A stretch of 64,000 nucleotides of DNA from Alteromonas macleodii (GCF_903772925.1 NZ_LR812090.1:996629-1060628); one strand, 5' to 3'; shown: positions 46,602 to 57,810, numbered from the stretch's first letter. The notes: a model not told the origin generated them from the sequence alone. Translations and numbers: made by a program.

Positions 46602-49600
46602 ATGTCATCGCCATTTATTCATTTACGTGTTCACAGCGACTTTTCGATGATGGACGGCCTGAATAAGGTTAAGCCTATTCTAGGTAAAGTGGCCGCGCTT
46701 GGCATGCCTGCCGTGGCGATCACCGACCAAATGAATATGTGTGGCTTGGTAAAATTCTATTCCGAGGCACATAATTTAGGTATCAAGCCCATAATTGGCA
46801 CTGATTTTTGGGTGACTAATGAAGCTTTTGGCGATGAACCTTTCAGACTTACCCTCATTGCGATGAACAACGAAGGGTATAAGAATATTACTATTCTTAT
46901 CTCCAAGGCCTACCTTCGTGGACATTTGGCACACCGTGCGGTTATCGATCAAGCATGGTTAGCAGAGCATAGCGAAGGCGTTATTGTTTTATCGGGCGCA
47001 CAGCACGGCGATATCGGCGTAGGTTTAATGAAAAATAACGCCAAGCTTCTTGAAGATGCGCTTGAGTTTTATCAAACCCATTTTCCCGACCGTTTTTATT
47101 TAGAGCTTATTAGAACTGGTAGACAAGGCGAAGAAGATTATTTACACCATGCGGTAGAGCTTGCTGAGCAGCGCGGTTTACCCGTGGTTGCCACTAATGA
47201 AGTATGCTTTATTGACCAAGAGGGTTTCGACGCGCACGAAATTCGTGTGTGTATTCACGATGGCTATACGTTAGATGATAACCGTCGCCCTAAGCGCTAT
47301 AGCGACCAGCAATATCTGCGCACAGCAGAGGAAATGGTTGAGCTATTTAGCGATATTCCAGAAGCCATAGAAAATACGGTTGAAATTGCCAAGCGCTGTA
47401 ACGTTACTGTTCGGCTAAATGAATATTTCTTGCCACAGTTTCCAACCGGCGGTATGACCACCGAAGACTTCTTGGTTAAGGTGTCTGAGGAAGGCTTGGA
47501 AGAACGTCTAGAATTTCTATTCCCCGATGAGGAAGTGCGCAAAGCCAAACGCCCAGAGTACGATGACCGACTTCGCATTGAGCTTGAAGTTATCAACCAA
47601 ATGGGTTTCCCAGGCTACTTCCTTATTGTAATGGAGTTCATTCAGTGGAGTAAGGATAACGGAATCCCGGTAGGGCCAGGGCGGGGTTCTGGTGCGGGTT
47701 CACTGGTGGCTTATGCCCTAAAAATTACCGACCTAGACCCGCTTGAATTCGACTTGCTATTCGAACGTTTCTTGAACCCAGAGCGTGTATCCATGCCCGA
47801 CTTCGACGTCGACTTCTGTATGGATAGACGAGACGAGGTAATCGACCACGTTGCTGAGCTTTACGGGCGTCAGGCGGTATCGCAGATCATTACGTTTGGT
47901 ACCATGGCGGCAAAAGCGGTTGTACGTGACGTGGGTCGAGTACTTGGTCACCCATACGGCTTTGTAGACAGGATCTCAAAGCTTATTCCACCAGATCCAG
48001 GCATGACGCTTGAAAAGGCGTTTAAAGCAGAGCCACAGCTGCCAGAAGTTTATGAAAGCGATGAGGAAGTGAAAGACCTTATCGATATGGCGCGAATACT
48101 TGAAGGGGTTACCCGAAACGCTGGTAAACACGCCGGTGGTGTTGTTATTGCGCCAACCACAATTACTGATTTCTCGCCTTTGTATTGTGATGACGAAGGT
48201 AAAAACCCCGTAACTCAGTTCGACAAAAACGATGTTGAAACGGCGGGCTTGGTAAAATTCGACTTCTTAGGTCTTCGTACGCTGACTATTATTCAGTGGG
48301 CAATAGATATGATCAAAGAAGGGAAAAACGTTGATGTAGATATCAGCGCCATTCCGCTTGAAGATCCTAAGAGTTTCAGAACCCTTCAAAACGCCGAGAC
48401 AACTGCGGTATTCCAGCTGGAATCTCGCGGCATGAAAGAACTAATTAAGCGCCTTAAACCTGACTGCTTCGAAGATATTATCGCACTGGTGGCCCTTTTC
48501 CGTCCGGGCCCGCTGCAATCAGGCATGGTAGATAACTTTATTGACCGAAAGCACGGACGTGAAGAAATTTCCTACCCCGATGCTGAATATCAGCACGAGT
48601 GCTTGAAAGAAATTCTAGAGCCTACCTATGGCATTATCTTGTATCAGGAACAGGTAATGCAGATAGCCCAGGAAATGGCGGGCTACTCACTGGGCGGCGC
48701 TGACTTGCTTCGTCGTGCTATGGGTAAGAAAAAGCCTGAAGAAATGGCGAAGCAGCGCGGTACCTTTGCTGAAGGTGCCAAGGGCAATAATATTGACCCA
48801 GACCTTGCAATGAAAATCTTCGACTTGGTAGAAAAGTTCGCGGGTTACGGGTTTAACAAATCTCACTCTGCCGCTTATGCCTTGGTGTCTTACCAGACTT
48901 TGTGGCTGAAAGTACATTATCCAGCGGAATTCATGGCTGCGGTAATGTCTGCGGATATGGACAACACCGATAAAATCGTAACGCTTGTCGATGAATGTGA
49001 GCGCATGGGTATTGAAATACTGCCACCAGATTTGAACGCAGGTAAATATAAGTTTACCGTCGATAGCGTAGGTCGCATTGTTTATGGTATCGGTGCAATT
49101 AAAGGGGTAGGTGAAGGCCCGATTGAAGCGATTATTGAAGCGCGGGAAACTCAGGGTGCATTTAAAGACCTTTTTGATTTCTGCGCCAAGATAGACATTA
49201 AGCGTGTAAACAAACGGGTACTTGAAAAGCTAGTGTTAGCGGGTGCAATGGATAACTTAGGCCCCCATCGCGCAAGCCTTATGGCGAGTTTACCCGAGGC
49301 CCTTGCCGCCGCTGGACAGCATGCAAAAGCCGAGTCTTTTGGTCAGTCAGACATGTTCGGGTTACTGACTACCGAGCCAGAAGACGTGAAGCAAGCGTTT
49401 GCCGACGTCCCTGAGTGGCCTGAAAAAGTATGGCTAGAAGGTGAAAAAGATACCTTGGGCTTGTACTTAACCGGTCACCCCATCAATCAGTACGCGGAAG
49501 AATTGCGTTACTACACCGACGGACGTTTAGTTGATTTAAAACCAACCAATAAAGACCAAATGGCCAGTGCGGTAGGACTGGTGCTTGGCGTGCGTGTTAT

Positions 49601-50066
49601 GACGAATAAACGTGGGCGCCGCTGGGCTATAGTGACACTGGATGATAAGAGTGCCAGAATAGACGTACGTTTCTTCCCCGATATGTACGAACAGTTCGAA
49701 AGTGTGTTAGAAACTGACAGAATATTGCTTATAAAGGGACAGGTCAGCTTTGATGATTTCTCTGGGGGCAATACAATCACCGCCCGTGATGTAATGGACA
49801 TTGTTCAGGCACGAGAGAAAAACGCGAGAGCGCTGGCACTTAATATTGATACCCAGTTGCTTGAACCGAAGAAAATGAGTCAGATGCAATCTATCCTGCA
49901 GGCATTTAACGGTGGAAGTTGTCCTGTGCAGTTAGCGGTAACCCATCCAGACGCTGAAGTAATCTTAGCGTGTGGGGCAAGATGGTACGTTACGCCTGAA
50001 GACCAACTTTTACACGATCTCAAGCAATGTTTGGGAGACAAAGCCGTTTCAATTCTCTACCATTAG
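46602..50066 (+). CDS. dnaE: DNA polymerase III subunit alpha
   Basis: DnaE is the replicative polymerase. The 1154-aa protein (E. coli 1160) has an N-terminal PHP domain ([11 protein letters not shown], residues about 9-19), the PolIII catalytic core with [16 protein letters not shown] (about 361-376) and the Asp triad segment [16 protein letters not shown] (about 397-412), an HhH region (about 840-870), an OB fold (about 990-1070) and the tau-binding C-terminus. It is cotranscribed with lpxB-rnhB, as in E. coli. Confidence 0.98.
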   Translation: MSSPFIHLRVHSDFSMMDGLNKVKPILGKVAALGMPAVAITDQMNMCGLVKFYSEAHNLGIKPIIGTDFWVTNEAFGDEPFRLTLIAMNNEGYKNITILISKAYLRGHLAHRAVIDQAWLAEHSEGVIVLSGAQHGDIGVGLMKNNAKLLEDALEFYQTHFPDRFYLELIRTGRQGEEDYLHHAVELAEQRGLPVVATNEVCFIDQEGFDAHEIRVCIHDGYTLDDNRRPKRYSDQQYLRTAEEMVELFSDIPEAIENTVEIAKRCNVTVRLNEYFLPQFPTGGMTTEDFLVKVSEEGLEERLEFLFPDEEVRKAKRPEYDDRLRIELEVINQMGFPGYFLIVMEFIQWSKDNGIPVGPGRGSGAGSLVAYALKITDLDPLEFDLLFERFLNPERVSMPDFDVDFCMDRRDEVIDHVAELYGRQAVSQIITFGTMAAKAVVRDVGRVLGHPYGFVDRISKLIPPDPGMTLEKAFKAEPQLPEVYESDEEVKDLIDMARILEGVTRNAGKHAGGVVIAPTTITDFSPLYCDDEGKNPVTQFDKNDVETAGLVKFDFLGLRTLTIIQWAIDMIKEGKNVDVDISAIPLEDPKSFRTLQNAETTAVFQLESRGMKELIKRLKPDCFEDIIALVALFRPGPLQSGMVDNFIDRKHGREEISYPDAEYQHECLKEILEPTYGIILYQEQVMQIAQEMAGYSLGGADLLRRAMGKKKPEEMAKQRGTFAEGAKGNNIDPDLAMKIFDLVEKFAGYGFNKSHSAAYALVSYQTLWLKVHYPAEFMAAVMSADMDNTDKIVTLVDECERMGIEILPPDLNAGKYKFTVDSVGRIVYGIGAIKGVGEGPIEAIIEARETQGAFKDLFDFCAKIDIKRVNKRVLEKLVLAGAMDNLGPHRASLMASLPEALAAAGQHAKAESFGQSDMFGLLTTEPEDVKQAFADVPEWPEKVWLEGEKDTLGLYLTGHPINQYAEELRYYTDGRLVDLKPTNKDQMASAVGLVLGVRVMTNKRGRRWAIVTLDDKSARIDVRFFPDMYEQFESVLETDRILLIKGQVSFDDFSGGNTITARDVMDIVQAREKNARALALNIDTQLLEPKKMSQMQSILQAFNGGSCPVQLAVTHPDAEVILACGARWYVTPEDQLLHDLKQCLGDKAVSILYH

Positions 50067-50134
50067 GGTTAAGAGTTCGATAGATTGGACATCTCGCGTT
50101 TGCATAGACGAGCGTAGTACGAATAGGACATGAA

Positions 50135-51091
50135 ATGAGTATACAGTTTTTGGACTTTGAACAGCCAATAGCCGAACTAGAAGCAAAAATTGAAGAGCTT
50201 AGGTTGGTGAATCAAGGTGGCGAGTTTGACGTTGGTATTGAAGAAGAAATCAATAAGCTTCGCGGCAAAAGCGCGGAGCTAACTAAGAAGATCTTTTCTG
50301 ATCTTGGCGCATGGCAAGTTTCTCAACTTGCACGTCACCCAATGCGTCCATACACGCTAGATTACATTCCTCGTATTTTTACAGAATTCGACGAGCTTGC
50401 TGGCGACCGTGCGTTTGCAGACGATAAGGCAATTGTTGGCGGCCCAGCAATGCTAGATGACCAGCCTGTGATGATTATAGGCCATCAAAAAGGCCGTGAC
50501 ACTAACGAAAAAATCAAGCGTAACTTCGGTATGCCTAAACCAGAAGGCTACCGTAAAGCCTTGCGTCTTATGAAGATGGCTGAGCGCTTTAACATGCCTA
50601 TTATTACCTTCATCGACACGCCAGGGGCATACCCAGGTGTGGGCGCTGAAGAGCGTGGTCAAAGTGAAGCCATTGCGAAAAACTTGTTCGAAATGGCTGA
50701 GTTGACTGTTCCTATCGTATGTACGGTAATTGGTGAAGGTGGTTCAGGTGGTGCACTTGCAATTGGTGTTGGCGATCGCGTGAACATGCTGCAATATTCT
50801 ACGTACTCGGTTATTTCACCGGAGGGCTGTGCCTCTATTTTGTGGAAGAGTGCAGAAAAAGCACCATTAGCCGCTGAAGCGATGGGCGTAAGTGCGCCAC
50901 AAATTAAAGAGCTAGGCCTGATTAACAGTATTGTTGAAGAGCCTTTAGGTGGTGCGCATCGCGATCATAATGGCATGGCGGCTAATTTGAAGGCCGTGAT
51001 TAAGCAGCAGCTTAATCAGCTTAAAGAGCTTGATAAAACAAAGCTAATGGAAGAGCGTTACGAGCGTTTAATGTCGTTCGGGTATTGCTAA
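50135..51091 (+). CDS. accA: Acetyl-CoA carboxylase carboxyltransferase subunit alpha
   Basis: AccA with AccD transfers carboxyl from biotin to acetyl-CoA, the first step of fatty acid synthesis. The 318-aa protein matches the E. coli length (319) and contains [23 protein letters not shown] (in pieces about 131-153), [18 protein letters not shown] (about 167-184) and [15 protein letters not shown] (about 206-220). It follows dnaE by 68 bases and ends the long operon; a terminator lies downstream. Confidence 0.98.
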   Translation: MSIQFLDFEQPIAELEAKIEELRLVNQGGEFDVGIEEEINKLRGKSAELTKKIFSDLGAWQVSQLARHPMRPYTLDYIPRIFTEFDELAGDRAFADDKAIVGGPAMLDDQPVMIIGHQKGRDTNEKIKRNFGMPKPEGYRKALRLMKMAERFNMPIITFIDTPGAYPGVGAEERGQSEAIAKNLFEMAELTVPIVCTVIGEGGSGGALAIGVGDRVNMLQYSTYSVISPEGCASILWKSAEKAPLAAEAMGVSAPQIKELGLINSIVEEPLGGAHRDHNGMAANLKAVIKQQLNQLKELDKTKLMEERYERLMSFGYC

Positions 51092-51140
51092 TTCTAGTTA
51101 GGGCTACGACTTCTAAAACTGCGAATAGTCACGTCACGAT

Positions 51141-51180
51141 ACGAAGCGGTGTACGATTAGGCGAAGCGGTGTACGATTAG
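51141..51180 (+). repeat. 20-bp tandem duplication downstream of accA
   Basis: Two adjacent copies of a 20-base unit ending CGAAGCGGTGTACGATTAG (51141-51160 and 51161-51180) differ only at the first base. It is non-coding and just upstream of the accA terminator; it looks like a recent slippage duplication. Confidence 0.9.
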
Positions 51181-51245
51181 CAAAAATGCTTGTTGTAAAA
51201 GTCTATTAAGCCTTTGCTGAGTTCATGTCGATTTAGATTAGTTCA

Positions 51246-51279
51246 AGGGGGTTGTTTACCATTGGTAACAACCCTTTTG
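51246..51279 (+). terminator. Terminator after accA
   Basis: GGGTTGTT(T)ACC pairs with GGTAACAACCC with one bulged T and an ATT loop, followed by TTTT. Confidence 0.8.
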
Positions 51280-51363
51280 CGTTATTAGAAAGTAAGTAAT
51301 TAGCAGATACAAAGCTGAACCCTAATAAAACATAAAGTTGAAACAATAAGGTATTACTGGTCT

Positions 51364-52689
51364 GTGACCCCTCTACAATCCCCCACTATTGAACATATCG
51401 TCAATCGCATAGCCACGTCACTGACTGATGTAAAGCGACCACTTCAAACGCCACTCGTCGTTGCTTACAGCGGAGGTGTGGACTCCACGGTACTGCTTCA
51501 AGCCGTCGTCGCGTATAGGGAGCGTTATGAAACCCCAATTCATGCTGTACATGTACATCATGGCTTAAGCGAGAATGCCGACGACTGGGCCCGACACTGT
51601 GAACTCCAGTGTCGTCTTGAAGATGTTGAATTTCATCAATATCGCGTTGCTGTTGATACCAGCTCTAGAAAGAGTTTAGAGGCTGAGGCGCGTAAAGTTC
51701 GATACAACGCACTATTAGAAGTGTGCGAACAAATTGGCGGTGTACTGCTTTTGGGACAGCATGCAGAAGATCAGCTTGAAACCGTATTACTTCAGCTTAA
51801 ACGCGGTGCAGGCCCACAGGGACTAGCGGGTATGGGCGAAGTGCAGTACCGGGGGGATACGCTAATAATGCGACCTATGCTAGCCCTAGAGAAAAGTGAC
51901 ATCATCGCTTATGCCGAAGAGGAAATGTTGCAGTGGGTTGAGGATGAATCTAATCAGCAAAATAGCTTTGACAGAAATTTCTTGAGAAACGAGATAATAC
52001 CTCATCTGCTTGAGCGGTGGCCCCAGTTAACTAAAACAGTTGGGCGAAGCGCTGAGCTTTGTGCACAGCAAAGTGAGCTAGTCAGCGAATCTGCACAGCA
52101 ATACTTCAAAGACTGTAGACGTGCGGATGCCAGGTTAGATGGACAAAAGCTTGCTGCATTATCTACCCCCTGGCAGGCTATGGTAATTCGCGCCTGGTTT
52201 AAAGCGCAGGGACAACTTGCACCTTCAAAAGCGCAGACAGACCAAGTACTTGCTATGCTGGGGGCGAAACATGATGCTACCCCTGAAGTAAATTTTAAGT
52301 GGGGCCGGGTTATACGTTTTGACCATGACCTTTACTGGGTAGTTAATGATACTTGCGAGATACCAGAGTGTCTCGAGTTAGTGTTAGACCAGTACATTCC
52401 TCTTCCTTGGTTACATGGGCAGGTGAGGGTAACAGTAACAAAAGACAAAACTAACGATACCGTCTCTTTGCAAACTAATGCGCGTAATCTGCGGATGAAA
52501 CCTGAAGGCGCCAGCGTATCAAAGCTATTGAAAGAGTGGTTCAAAGTATGGCGAGTGCCTCGATGGAAAAGGGATGGTGTACCCACTATCTTTTTAAATG
52601 AAACTCCTGTGGCAATCATTGTTGATGACAAGGTTGTTTATCTACAACCTAAAGTTGAGCGTATTAATATAGCTTTTATACCTGTCTAA
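51364..52689 (+). CDS. tilS: tRNA(Ile)-lysidine synthase
   Basis: TilS attaches lysine to C34 of the minor tRNA-Ile so that it reads AUA. The 441-aa protein has the PP-loop YSGGVDSTVLLQ (residues about 34-45), VHHGLSENADDWA (about 62-74), GQHAEDQLETVLLQLKRGAG (about 135-154) and the C-terminal TilS substrate-binding domains. It starts at GTG with only a weak upstream AAGG. It follows accA, as in many relatives, and ends at a terminator shared with the convergent GGDEF gene. Confidence 0.95.
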   Translation: MTPLQSPTIEHIVNRIATSLTDVKRPLQTPLVVAYSGGVDSTVLLQAVVAYRERYETPIHAVHVHHGLSENADDWARHCELQCRLEDVEFHQYRVAVDTSSRKSLEAEARKVRYNALLEVCEQIGGVLLLGQHAEDQLETVLLQLKRGAGPQGLAGMGEVQYRGDTLIMRPMLALEKSDIIAYAEEEMLQWVEDESNQQNSFDRNFLRNEIIPHLLERWPQLTKTVGRSAELCAQQSELVSESAQQYFKDCRRADARLDGQKLAALSTPWQAMVIRAWFKAQGQLAPSKAQTDQVLAMLGAKHDATPEVNFKWGRVIRFDHDLYWVVNDTCEIPECLELVLDQYIPLPWLHGQVRVTVTKDKTNDTVSLQTNARNLRMKPEGASVSKLLKEWFKVWRVPRWKRDGVPTIFLNETPVAIIVDDKVVYLQPKVERINIAFIPV

Positions 52690-52802
52690 GCGCTAATTGG
52701 CCATATCCACATTACTTATAAGGTTTACTGAGCCAAATTCATTGTATTCGCGAAGAGCAGCAAGGCTTTTAATCTTTTAAATTTTTTCGGCAGATTATAC
52801 TG

Positions 52803-52834
52803 ATAAAGCGGCATTGAATTGCCGCTTTATTTTA
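52803..52834. terminator. Terminator between tilS and the GGDEF gene
   Basis: A perfect 11-bp stem ATAAAGCGGCA / TGCCGCTTTAT with a TTGAAT loop, then TTTT on the plus strand. Confidence 0.88.
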
Positions 52835-52853
52835 AACAAGTAAAAGTTACCAG

Positions 52854-53753
52854 CTAGGCAGCGTCATAGCTGTTTTTGCCAGAGTTTTTCACCCGATACA
52901 GCGCGTTATCAGCGCGGTCAAATAAACTATCAACACTGTCGCCATCTCGATAGATTGCGCCACCGAGACTTGCCGATACACCTAATCGTGATAAGTAGGC
53001 AGAACTATTAATACTCATTTGGATTCTCTGGGCAGCACATGCTAATTGCTGCTGTGTTTGGCAGTCTAACAAACAGCAGAATTCATCGCCGCCATAGCGA
53101 AATGCTTCGTCTTCATCCCGCAGAACATTTTCAAGATGTGCTGCCACATGAACCAGTACTTTGTCGCCCTCACCGTGTCCAAAGTTATCGTTCACATATT
53201 TGAAGTTGTCTAGATCGATAACTAAAAGTGCAAATGGCTCATCATGTCTTTGTGCCCAGCCCAGTTGTCTTGTCATAGACTGCTGAAAGCCCGCGCGGTT
53301 GCCTAAGCTAGTCAGTACATCTTTGGTTGCCATTTGTTGAACACGCAATAAAGACAACGCATGCTTAACTTGTTTTCCAAATAAATCATGCAGTTGGAAT
53401 AGGCTCTCCCTTTGCGATAATGACAAGGGTGAACTAATGTAATAATAGACATGGGCTTGCTCGCCATTAACAGAGCGTGCGCCTTGTAGTGGTAAATCAA
53501 TCAGTGTTGACGATATCTTAGCGTTACCGTAGACCCAGCGGGAGTCGAAGTCGGATAAACTGAATCCAACAACAGGCAACAGCATATTAAGCTGCTGAAA
53601 ATACACGCCTCCTAACTCTTGAAGTTCAAGCGTAGTCAGAAGCTGTGTTACAAAGCCCGATAATTCACTGAATGAAAGTGACTTACCTGTGCTCTCAGCA
53701 GGATAAAAATTGTTGTGTTGTGTGCTATCGTAGACTGACGTTGAAAAATCCAC
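52854..53753 (-). CDS. Diguanylate cyclase (GGDEF) with unrecognised sensor region
   Basis: A predicted c-di-GMP synthase. GTG 53753 with AGGGG seven bases upstream gives 299 aa; an in-frame TTG at 53771 is less likely. Residues 1-125 are a soluble N-terminal region of no recognised family, possibly a GAF-like sensor. Residues about 135-298 form a GGDEF domain with DVLTSLGNRAGFQQ, active-site RYGGDEF, and a canonical I-site RxxD (RDED) five residues before it, so product feedback inhibition is expected. This contrasts with the other cyclase of this window (18312-19868). It is a single gene, convergent with tilS. Confidence 0.92.
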   Translation of the reverse strand: MDFSTSVYDSTQHNNFYPAESTGKSLSFSELSGFVTQLLTTLELQELGGVYFQQLNMLLPVVGFSLSDFDSRWVYGNAKISSTLIDLPLQGARSVNGEQAHVYYYISSPLSLSQRESLFQLHDLFGKQVKHALSLLRVQQMATKDVLTSLGNRAGFQQSMTRQLGWAQRHDEPFALLVIDLDNFKYVNDNFGHGEGDKVLVHVAAHLENVLRDEDEAFRYGGDEFCCLLDCQTQQQLACAAQRIQMSINSSAYLSRLGVSASLGGAIYRDGDSVDSLFDRADNALYRVKNSGKNSYDAA

Positions 53754-53967
53754 AGTAGTGCCCCTATACAAAATGCGTTGATATGCCGCAGAAATGAAAC
53801 CAGTGTCAAAGCCCTGACGTTTCTGTGGTCATGACCGCATTTTCGCGAAAATTATGACGATCACAGCGGCAAAACTTGCCGGATCTGCATTTACATAGGG
53901 AATTTTGCAAACTGAATGCCAACAAGATATCTGTCGCATTAGTCTTTAGTTTAAGTGCAAAGCCGAA

Positions 53968-55989
53968 ATGGTTATCGCGCTTATTTTACAAACGGAAGTT
54001 GATGTCGCTCTAGGAGGTTATGTGGGGACGAGTTTTTTAAATATTGTAATATTGATGTTTATATCGGTATGCGCAGTCGCCCTATTTAAACGGATTCATC
54101 TTCCACCTATTCTTGCTTATCTTTTTGCCGGTGTACTCGCAGGTCCACAGCTGCTATCTGTCTTTGCGCACCCCGAAGAAATGCACTTGTTGGCCGAAGT
54201 AGGTATTGTTTTTCTACTCTTTTCCCTCGGGCTAGAATTCTCCCTTCCTAAGTTGTTGGCTATGCGTTCTTTGGTGTTTGGCGTAGGGTTAGGGCAAATG
54301 TTGTTTACTACAGCGATATTTACCTGCGTACCGCTTTTCATGGGGATCCCAATTAGTGCATCTATCATTATTGGCGGTACGCTGGCGCTAAGCTCTACCG
54401 CTATTGTTATTAAACAAGCAACCGAAATGGGCATTCTCAATAACAGGCGTACACAGCTCGCCGTCAGTATCTTGCTCTTTCAGGACTTAGCCGTGGTCCC
54501 ATTTCTTATAGCAATTCCACTGCTTGCGCAGACAGGCGAGGTGAGTATTGCCCTTGCTCTTGGAGAGGCACTTCTTAAAGGCGTATTCGTTATTGCGTTT
54601 TTAATGTCAGTAGGTAAGTGGTTACTTCCCTGGGTGTTTCGGGAAATTGCGAGAACCAGAACCGATGAGTTGTTTGTATTGACCACTATTTTGATCGCGC
54701 TGTTAGCTGGCGGACTTACCTATTATTTTGGTTTGTCGATGGCGTTAGGCGCTTTTTTGGCTGGGATGATGTTAGGGGAAAGCCAATACAAATATCAACT
54801 TGAAGCCGACATCCGCCCGTTTCGCGACATTTTGATGGGCTTGTTCTTTGTGACCGTGGGTATGCAGCTTGAGCTTACGGTGCTCTGGAACAGCTTATTT
54901 GAAATCGTATTCGGTGTTTTCGCGTTAATGATAGTTAAAGTTATCTTAGTCAGAGTTGCATCCATGTTAGTTAAAACTGACGCTATTGACGGCTGGTCCG
55001 CAGGCGTAAAACTTTGCCAAATAGGGGAATTTAGCTTCGTTATTGCGGCGCTTGCCACCACCCACGGCGTATTAACTACTGAGCAGTCATCGTTAATAGT
55101 ATGTATGGGGGTGATAAGTATGGCGTTAACCCCATGGCTTATGAATAACAGTGTGGCTATAGCTAAGCGCATTGTTAACAAAGATATTTCTTTTGATGAC
55201 GGCGCGACCTACGGCGATTCCGAGCCCTTGTCTAATCATGTCATTATTTGTGGGTTTGGACGCGTTGGCCAGTCGGTAGCGCGCATGTTGAAAATGGAAG
55301 GTATTCATTTTGTCGCTATAGATATGGACCCTGTCAGAGTGCATGAAAGCAGAAATGCGGGGGAACCCGTGATCTTCGGCGATGCCAGTCAAAAAGATAT
55401 TCTGATCAATGCTAATGTAGAAAATGCAAAGCTTGTGCTTGTGACGTTTGACCAGGTCGATAAGGCCAAGCAAGTCATTACCCAGACCCGAAGTATAACA
55501 AACACTACAGATGTTATGGTTCGTACCAAACGAGACTACCAACTAGAAAGTTTGTACAGCGCAGGAGCAAACCAAGTAGTGCCTGAATTACAAGAAGGCA
55601 GTTTGATGCTGGTCTCGCAAGTGTTGCATTACGCCGGTGTACCTATGTCACGTATTTTAAAGCGGGTGCGGGCCGAGCGAAAAGGCCGTTATGATCATAT
55701 GCACGGCTTTTATCCTGGAGAAACCACAGAAATCTCTTACGGGACGGAAGATAAACTGGAGTTTATTCATGCAGTAGTATTGTCTGAACGCGCCTCTTGC
55801 ATTGGAAAAGCAATAAAAGATATCGACTTCACACGAATGCGTGTGGCCATTAAAGGCTTAAGACGTAATGGCAATGAAGTGAAAGACCCAGACCATGACG
55901 CTATTTTACAGGCTCATGATGTACTGGTAATTGCAGGTAAACCCCGACGAGTTGAGCGGGCTGAACGCAAACTCTTAGAAGGGAATTGA
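53968..55989 (+). CDS. CPA2 family K+/H+ antiporter with TrkA-N and TrkA-C domains (KefB/YbaL-like)
   Basis: This is an inner-membrane cation:proton antiporter. The 673-aa protein has about 12 transmembrane helices (residues about 20-405) with the CPA2 segments LFSLGLEFSLPKLL and ALSSTAIVIKQ. A cytosolic RCK/TrkA-N domain begins VIICGFGRVGQSVARML (about 428-444) and binds NAD(H) or nucleotides, and a TrkA-C domain lies at about 590-670. It differs from glutathione-gated KefC in having this extra TrkA-C module. The start is ATG, with little ribosome-binding sequence. Ion specificity is inferred. Confidence 0.9.
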   Translation: MVIALILQTEVDVALGGYVGTSFLNIVILMFISVCAVALFKRIHLPPILAYLFAGVLAGPQLLSVFAHPEEMHLLAEVGIVFLLFSLGLEFSLPKLLAMRSLVFGVGLGQMLFTTAIFTCVPLFMGIPISASIIIGGTLALSSTAIVIKQATEMGILNNRRTQLAVSILLFQDLAVVPFLIAIPLLAQTGEVSIALALGEALLKGVFVIAFLMSVGKWLLPWVFREIARTRTDELFVLTTILIALLAGGLTYYFGLSMALGAFLAGMMLGESQYKYQLEADIRPFRDILMGLFFVTVGMQLELTVLWNSLFEIVFGVFALMIVKVILVRVASMLVKTDAIDGWSAGVKLCQIGEFSFVIAALATTHGVLTTEQSSLIVCMGVISMALTPWLMNNSVAIAKRIVNKDISFDDGATYGDSEPLSNHVIICGFGRVGQSVARMLKMEGIHFVAIDMDPVRVHESRNAGEPVIFGDASQKDILINANVENAKLVLVTFDQVDKAKQVITQTRSITNTTDVMVRTKRDYQLESLYSAGANQVVPELQEGSLMLVSQVLHYAGVPMSRILKRVRAERKGRYDHMHGFYPGETTEISYGTEDKLEFIHAVVLSERASCIGKAIKDIDFTRMRVAIKGLRRNGNEVKDPDHDAILQAHDVLVIAGKPRRVERAERKLLEGN

Positions 55990-55996
55990 TGTTTAA

Positions 55997-56038
55997 CTGC
56001 CAGCGCAGGTACACTATAGGCGTAGGTTGCGCTGGCAG
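55997..56038. repeat. 11-bp perfect inverted repeat after the antiporter gene
   Basis: CTGCCAGCGCA (55997-56007) and TGCGCTGGCAG (56028-56038) can form a GC-rich stem with a 20-base loop, eight bases past the antiporter stop. With no T-run it is probably an mRNA-end hairpin, and it also lies just past the end of the broken leftward gene next to it. Confidence 0.65.
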
Positions 56039-56058
56039 AGGAATTTATTTCACTAAAC

Positions 56059-56292
56059 TTAAGCGACGCGGTCTTTCTCTAAATCGGCAAACTGCTTTTT
56101 TAAGTCGTAGCGTTCATCAGTGACAATCTTTTCGAGTACAGATACACGCTCTTTCAAATCTGCAATTTCCTGCTTGTAAGCTTCAGCTTCTTTATTGCTA
56201 AGTTTCTTTTTGCTTTTGTCTTATGCACTTTCGACAATGGTAACTAACGCCCAAGCACAAATGGCTACTATTGCAATCGCTGTCATGTTCAC
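56059..56292 (-). pseudogene. PspB-like small membrane protein gene interrupted by an in-frame TAA
   Basis: Read leftward from GTG 56292 (GAGGG eight bases upstream; ATG 56286 is also in frame), the frame encodes a hydrophobic helix (AIVAICAWALVTIVESA), then TAA at 56223-56221. It resumes in the same frame with a basic stretch (DKSKKKLSNKEAEAYKQ) and a coiled coil (LKERVSVLEKIVTDERYDL) up to a TAA at 56061-56059. The intact layout, about 77 codons of helix, basic linker and ERVxVLExIVTDxxYDL coil, resembles PspB and related small envelope-stress proteins. A single base change (for example CAA to TAA) would explain the interruption. It may be a true pseudogene, a sequencing error or, less likely, a readthrough site. 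No restart codon is evident downstream. Confidence 0.7.
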
Positions 56293-56360
56293 GGTGGTAT
56301 CCCTCACAAATGGCTTTAAAAGAGTTTAGGTGAAAATGTGGTCAGTTGCCTAATTCACCT

Positions 56361-56401
56361 AGTATTTAGTTTTTATCTCTAATAAACAGAAACTAAATAC
56401 T
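56361..56401. repeat. 12-bp perfect AT-rich inverted repeat
   Basis: AGTATTTAGTTT (56361-56372) and AAACTAAATACT (56390-56401) flank a 17-base spacer. It lies about 70 bases upstream of the interrupted PspB-like gene and 230 upstream of tadA, so it may be an operator for the leftward promoter. The rest of 56293-56632 shows no gene. Confidence 0.6.
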
Positions 56402-56498
56402 TATTAGTAAAATTACTGCTGCGCTTGGAGTACTATAACGGTTATTAAACTAAGTTTTCTTCAAAAAGTGTAACCAGTTAAGTCCTTAACACCAGCAG

Positions 56499-56507
56499 TG
56501 TTATAAT
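56499..56507 (+). promoter_or_regulatory. Candidate extended -10 promoter for tadA
   Basis: TGT-TATAAT is a perfect extended -10. It is 125 bases before the first tadA ATG, so the mRNA would have a leader of about 120 bases. Confidence 0.5.
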
Positions 56508-56629
56508 GAAATATTGCAAGTAGGTTGCCAAGTGACAAAAGTCATTACTTTCTAGTTAGTTAGAATGTTTACCTAGATTTATGCAGAATTATTGTTAACT
56601 AATTTCACTAAATAAAGTAGCAAGATTGA

Positions 56630-57361
<732 letters not shown>

Positions 57362-57494
57362 TACTTACTCGGTTGGCTTGAAGATATGTTGTTTAGTGTT
57401 ATTCGCCAGTTTGGTTTGCTGCGCTGGTAGGTTAAAAAAGAGCGCTTACTATTAATTGATTTCTATCAATGAAAGCAACCAGCTTATATATATT

Positions 57495-57650
57495 TTAGCT
57501 AGGTTTGCGGGTCAACTGAGTGAACATATCACTTGTAACAAATAGCTTGCGACGTTGAAGTACTTTCTGGTGGCAACGCTTAAGCATAAGTCTGCGTCTG
57601 TTGTTGTTTTTCAATTTTATTCCTTTTTTCATAAAGCGATTTTTTTTCAT
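57495..57650 (-). CDS. Small highly basic protein, 51 aa, unknown
   Basis: A 51-codon frame (MKKNRFMKKGIKLKNNNRRR at the start) with about 19 Lys/Arg and a strong ribosome-binding site, AAAGGAG, five bases from ATG. Just upstream of that site the mRNA could form a hairpin (TCACAACGAGG / CCTCAATGTGA, genome 57664-57692). It lies 250 bases downstream of mltF on the same strand. The basic composition suggests RNA or ribosome binding, or a chance ORF with a good start. No family recognised. Confidence 0.5.
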   Translation of the reverse strand: MKKNRFMKKGIKLKNNNRRRLMLKRCHQKVLQRRKLFVTSDMFTQLTRKPS

Positions 57651-57810
57651 TTATTCTCCTTTCTCACATTGAGGTTATTTTCCTCGTTGTGACCACATTT
57701 CCCCGTTAAGAAATATGCTCTGTCGTTTGAACTAAGCTCTCATCTTTCGAGAGTCACTGTTCTTTTAGAGATTAATAATCTTTTAGAAAAATAAAAGTTC
57801 TGAGAAAGCG

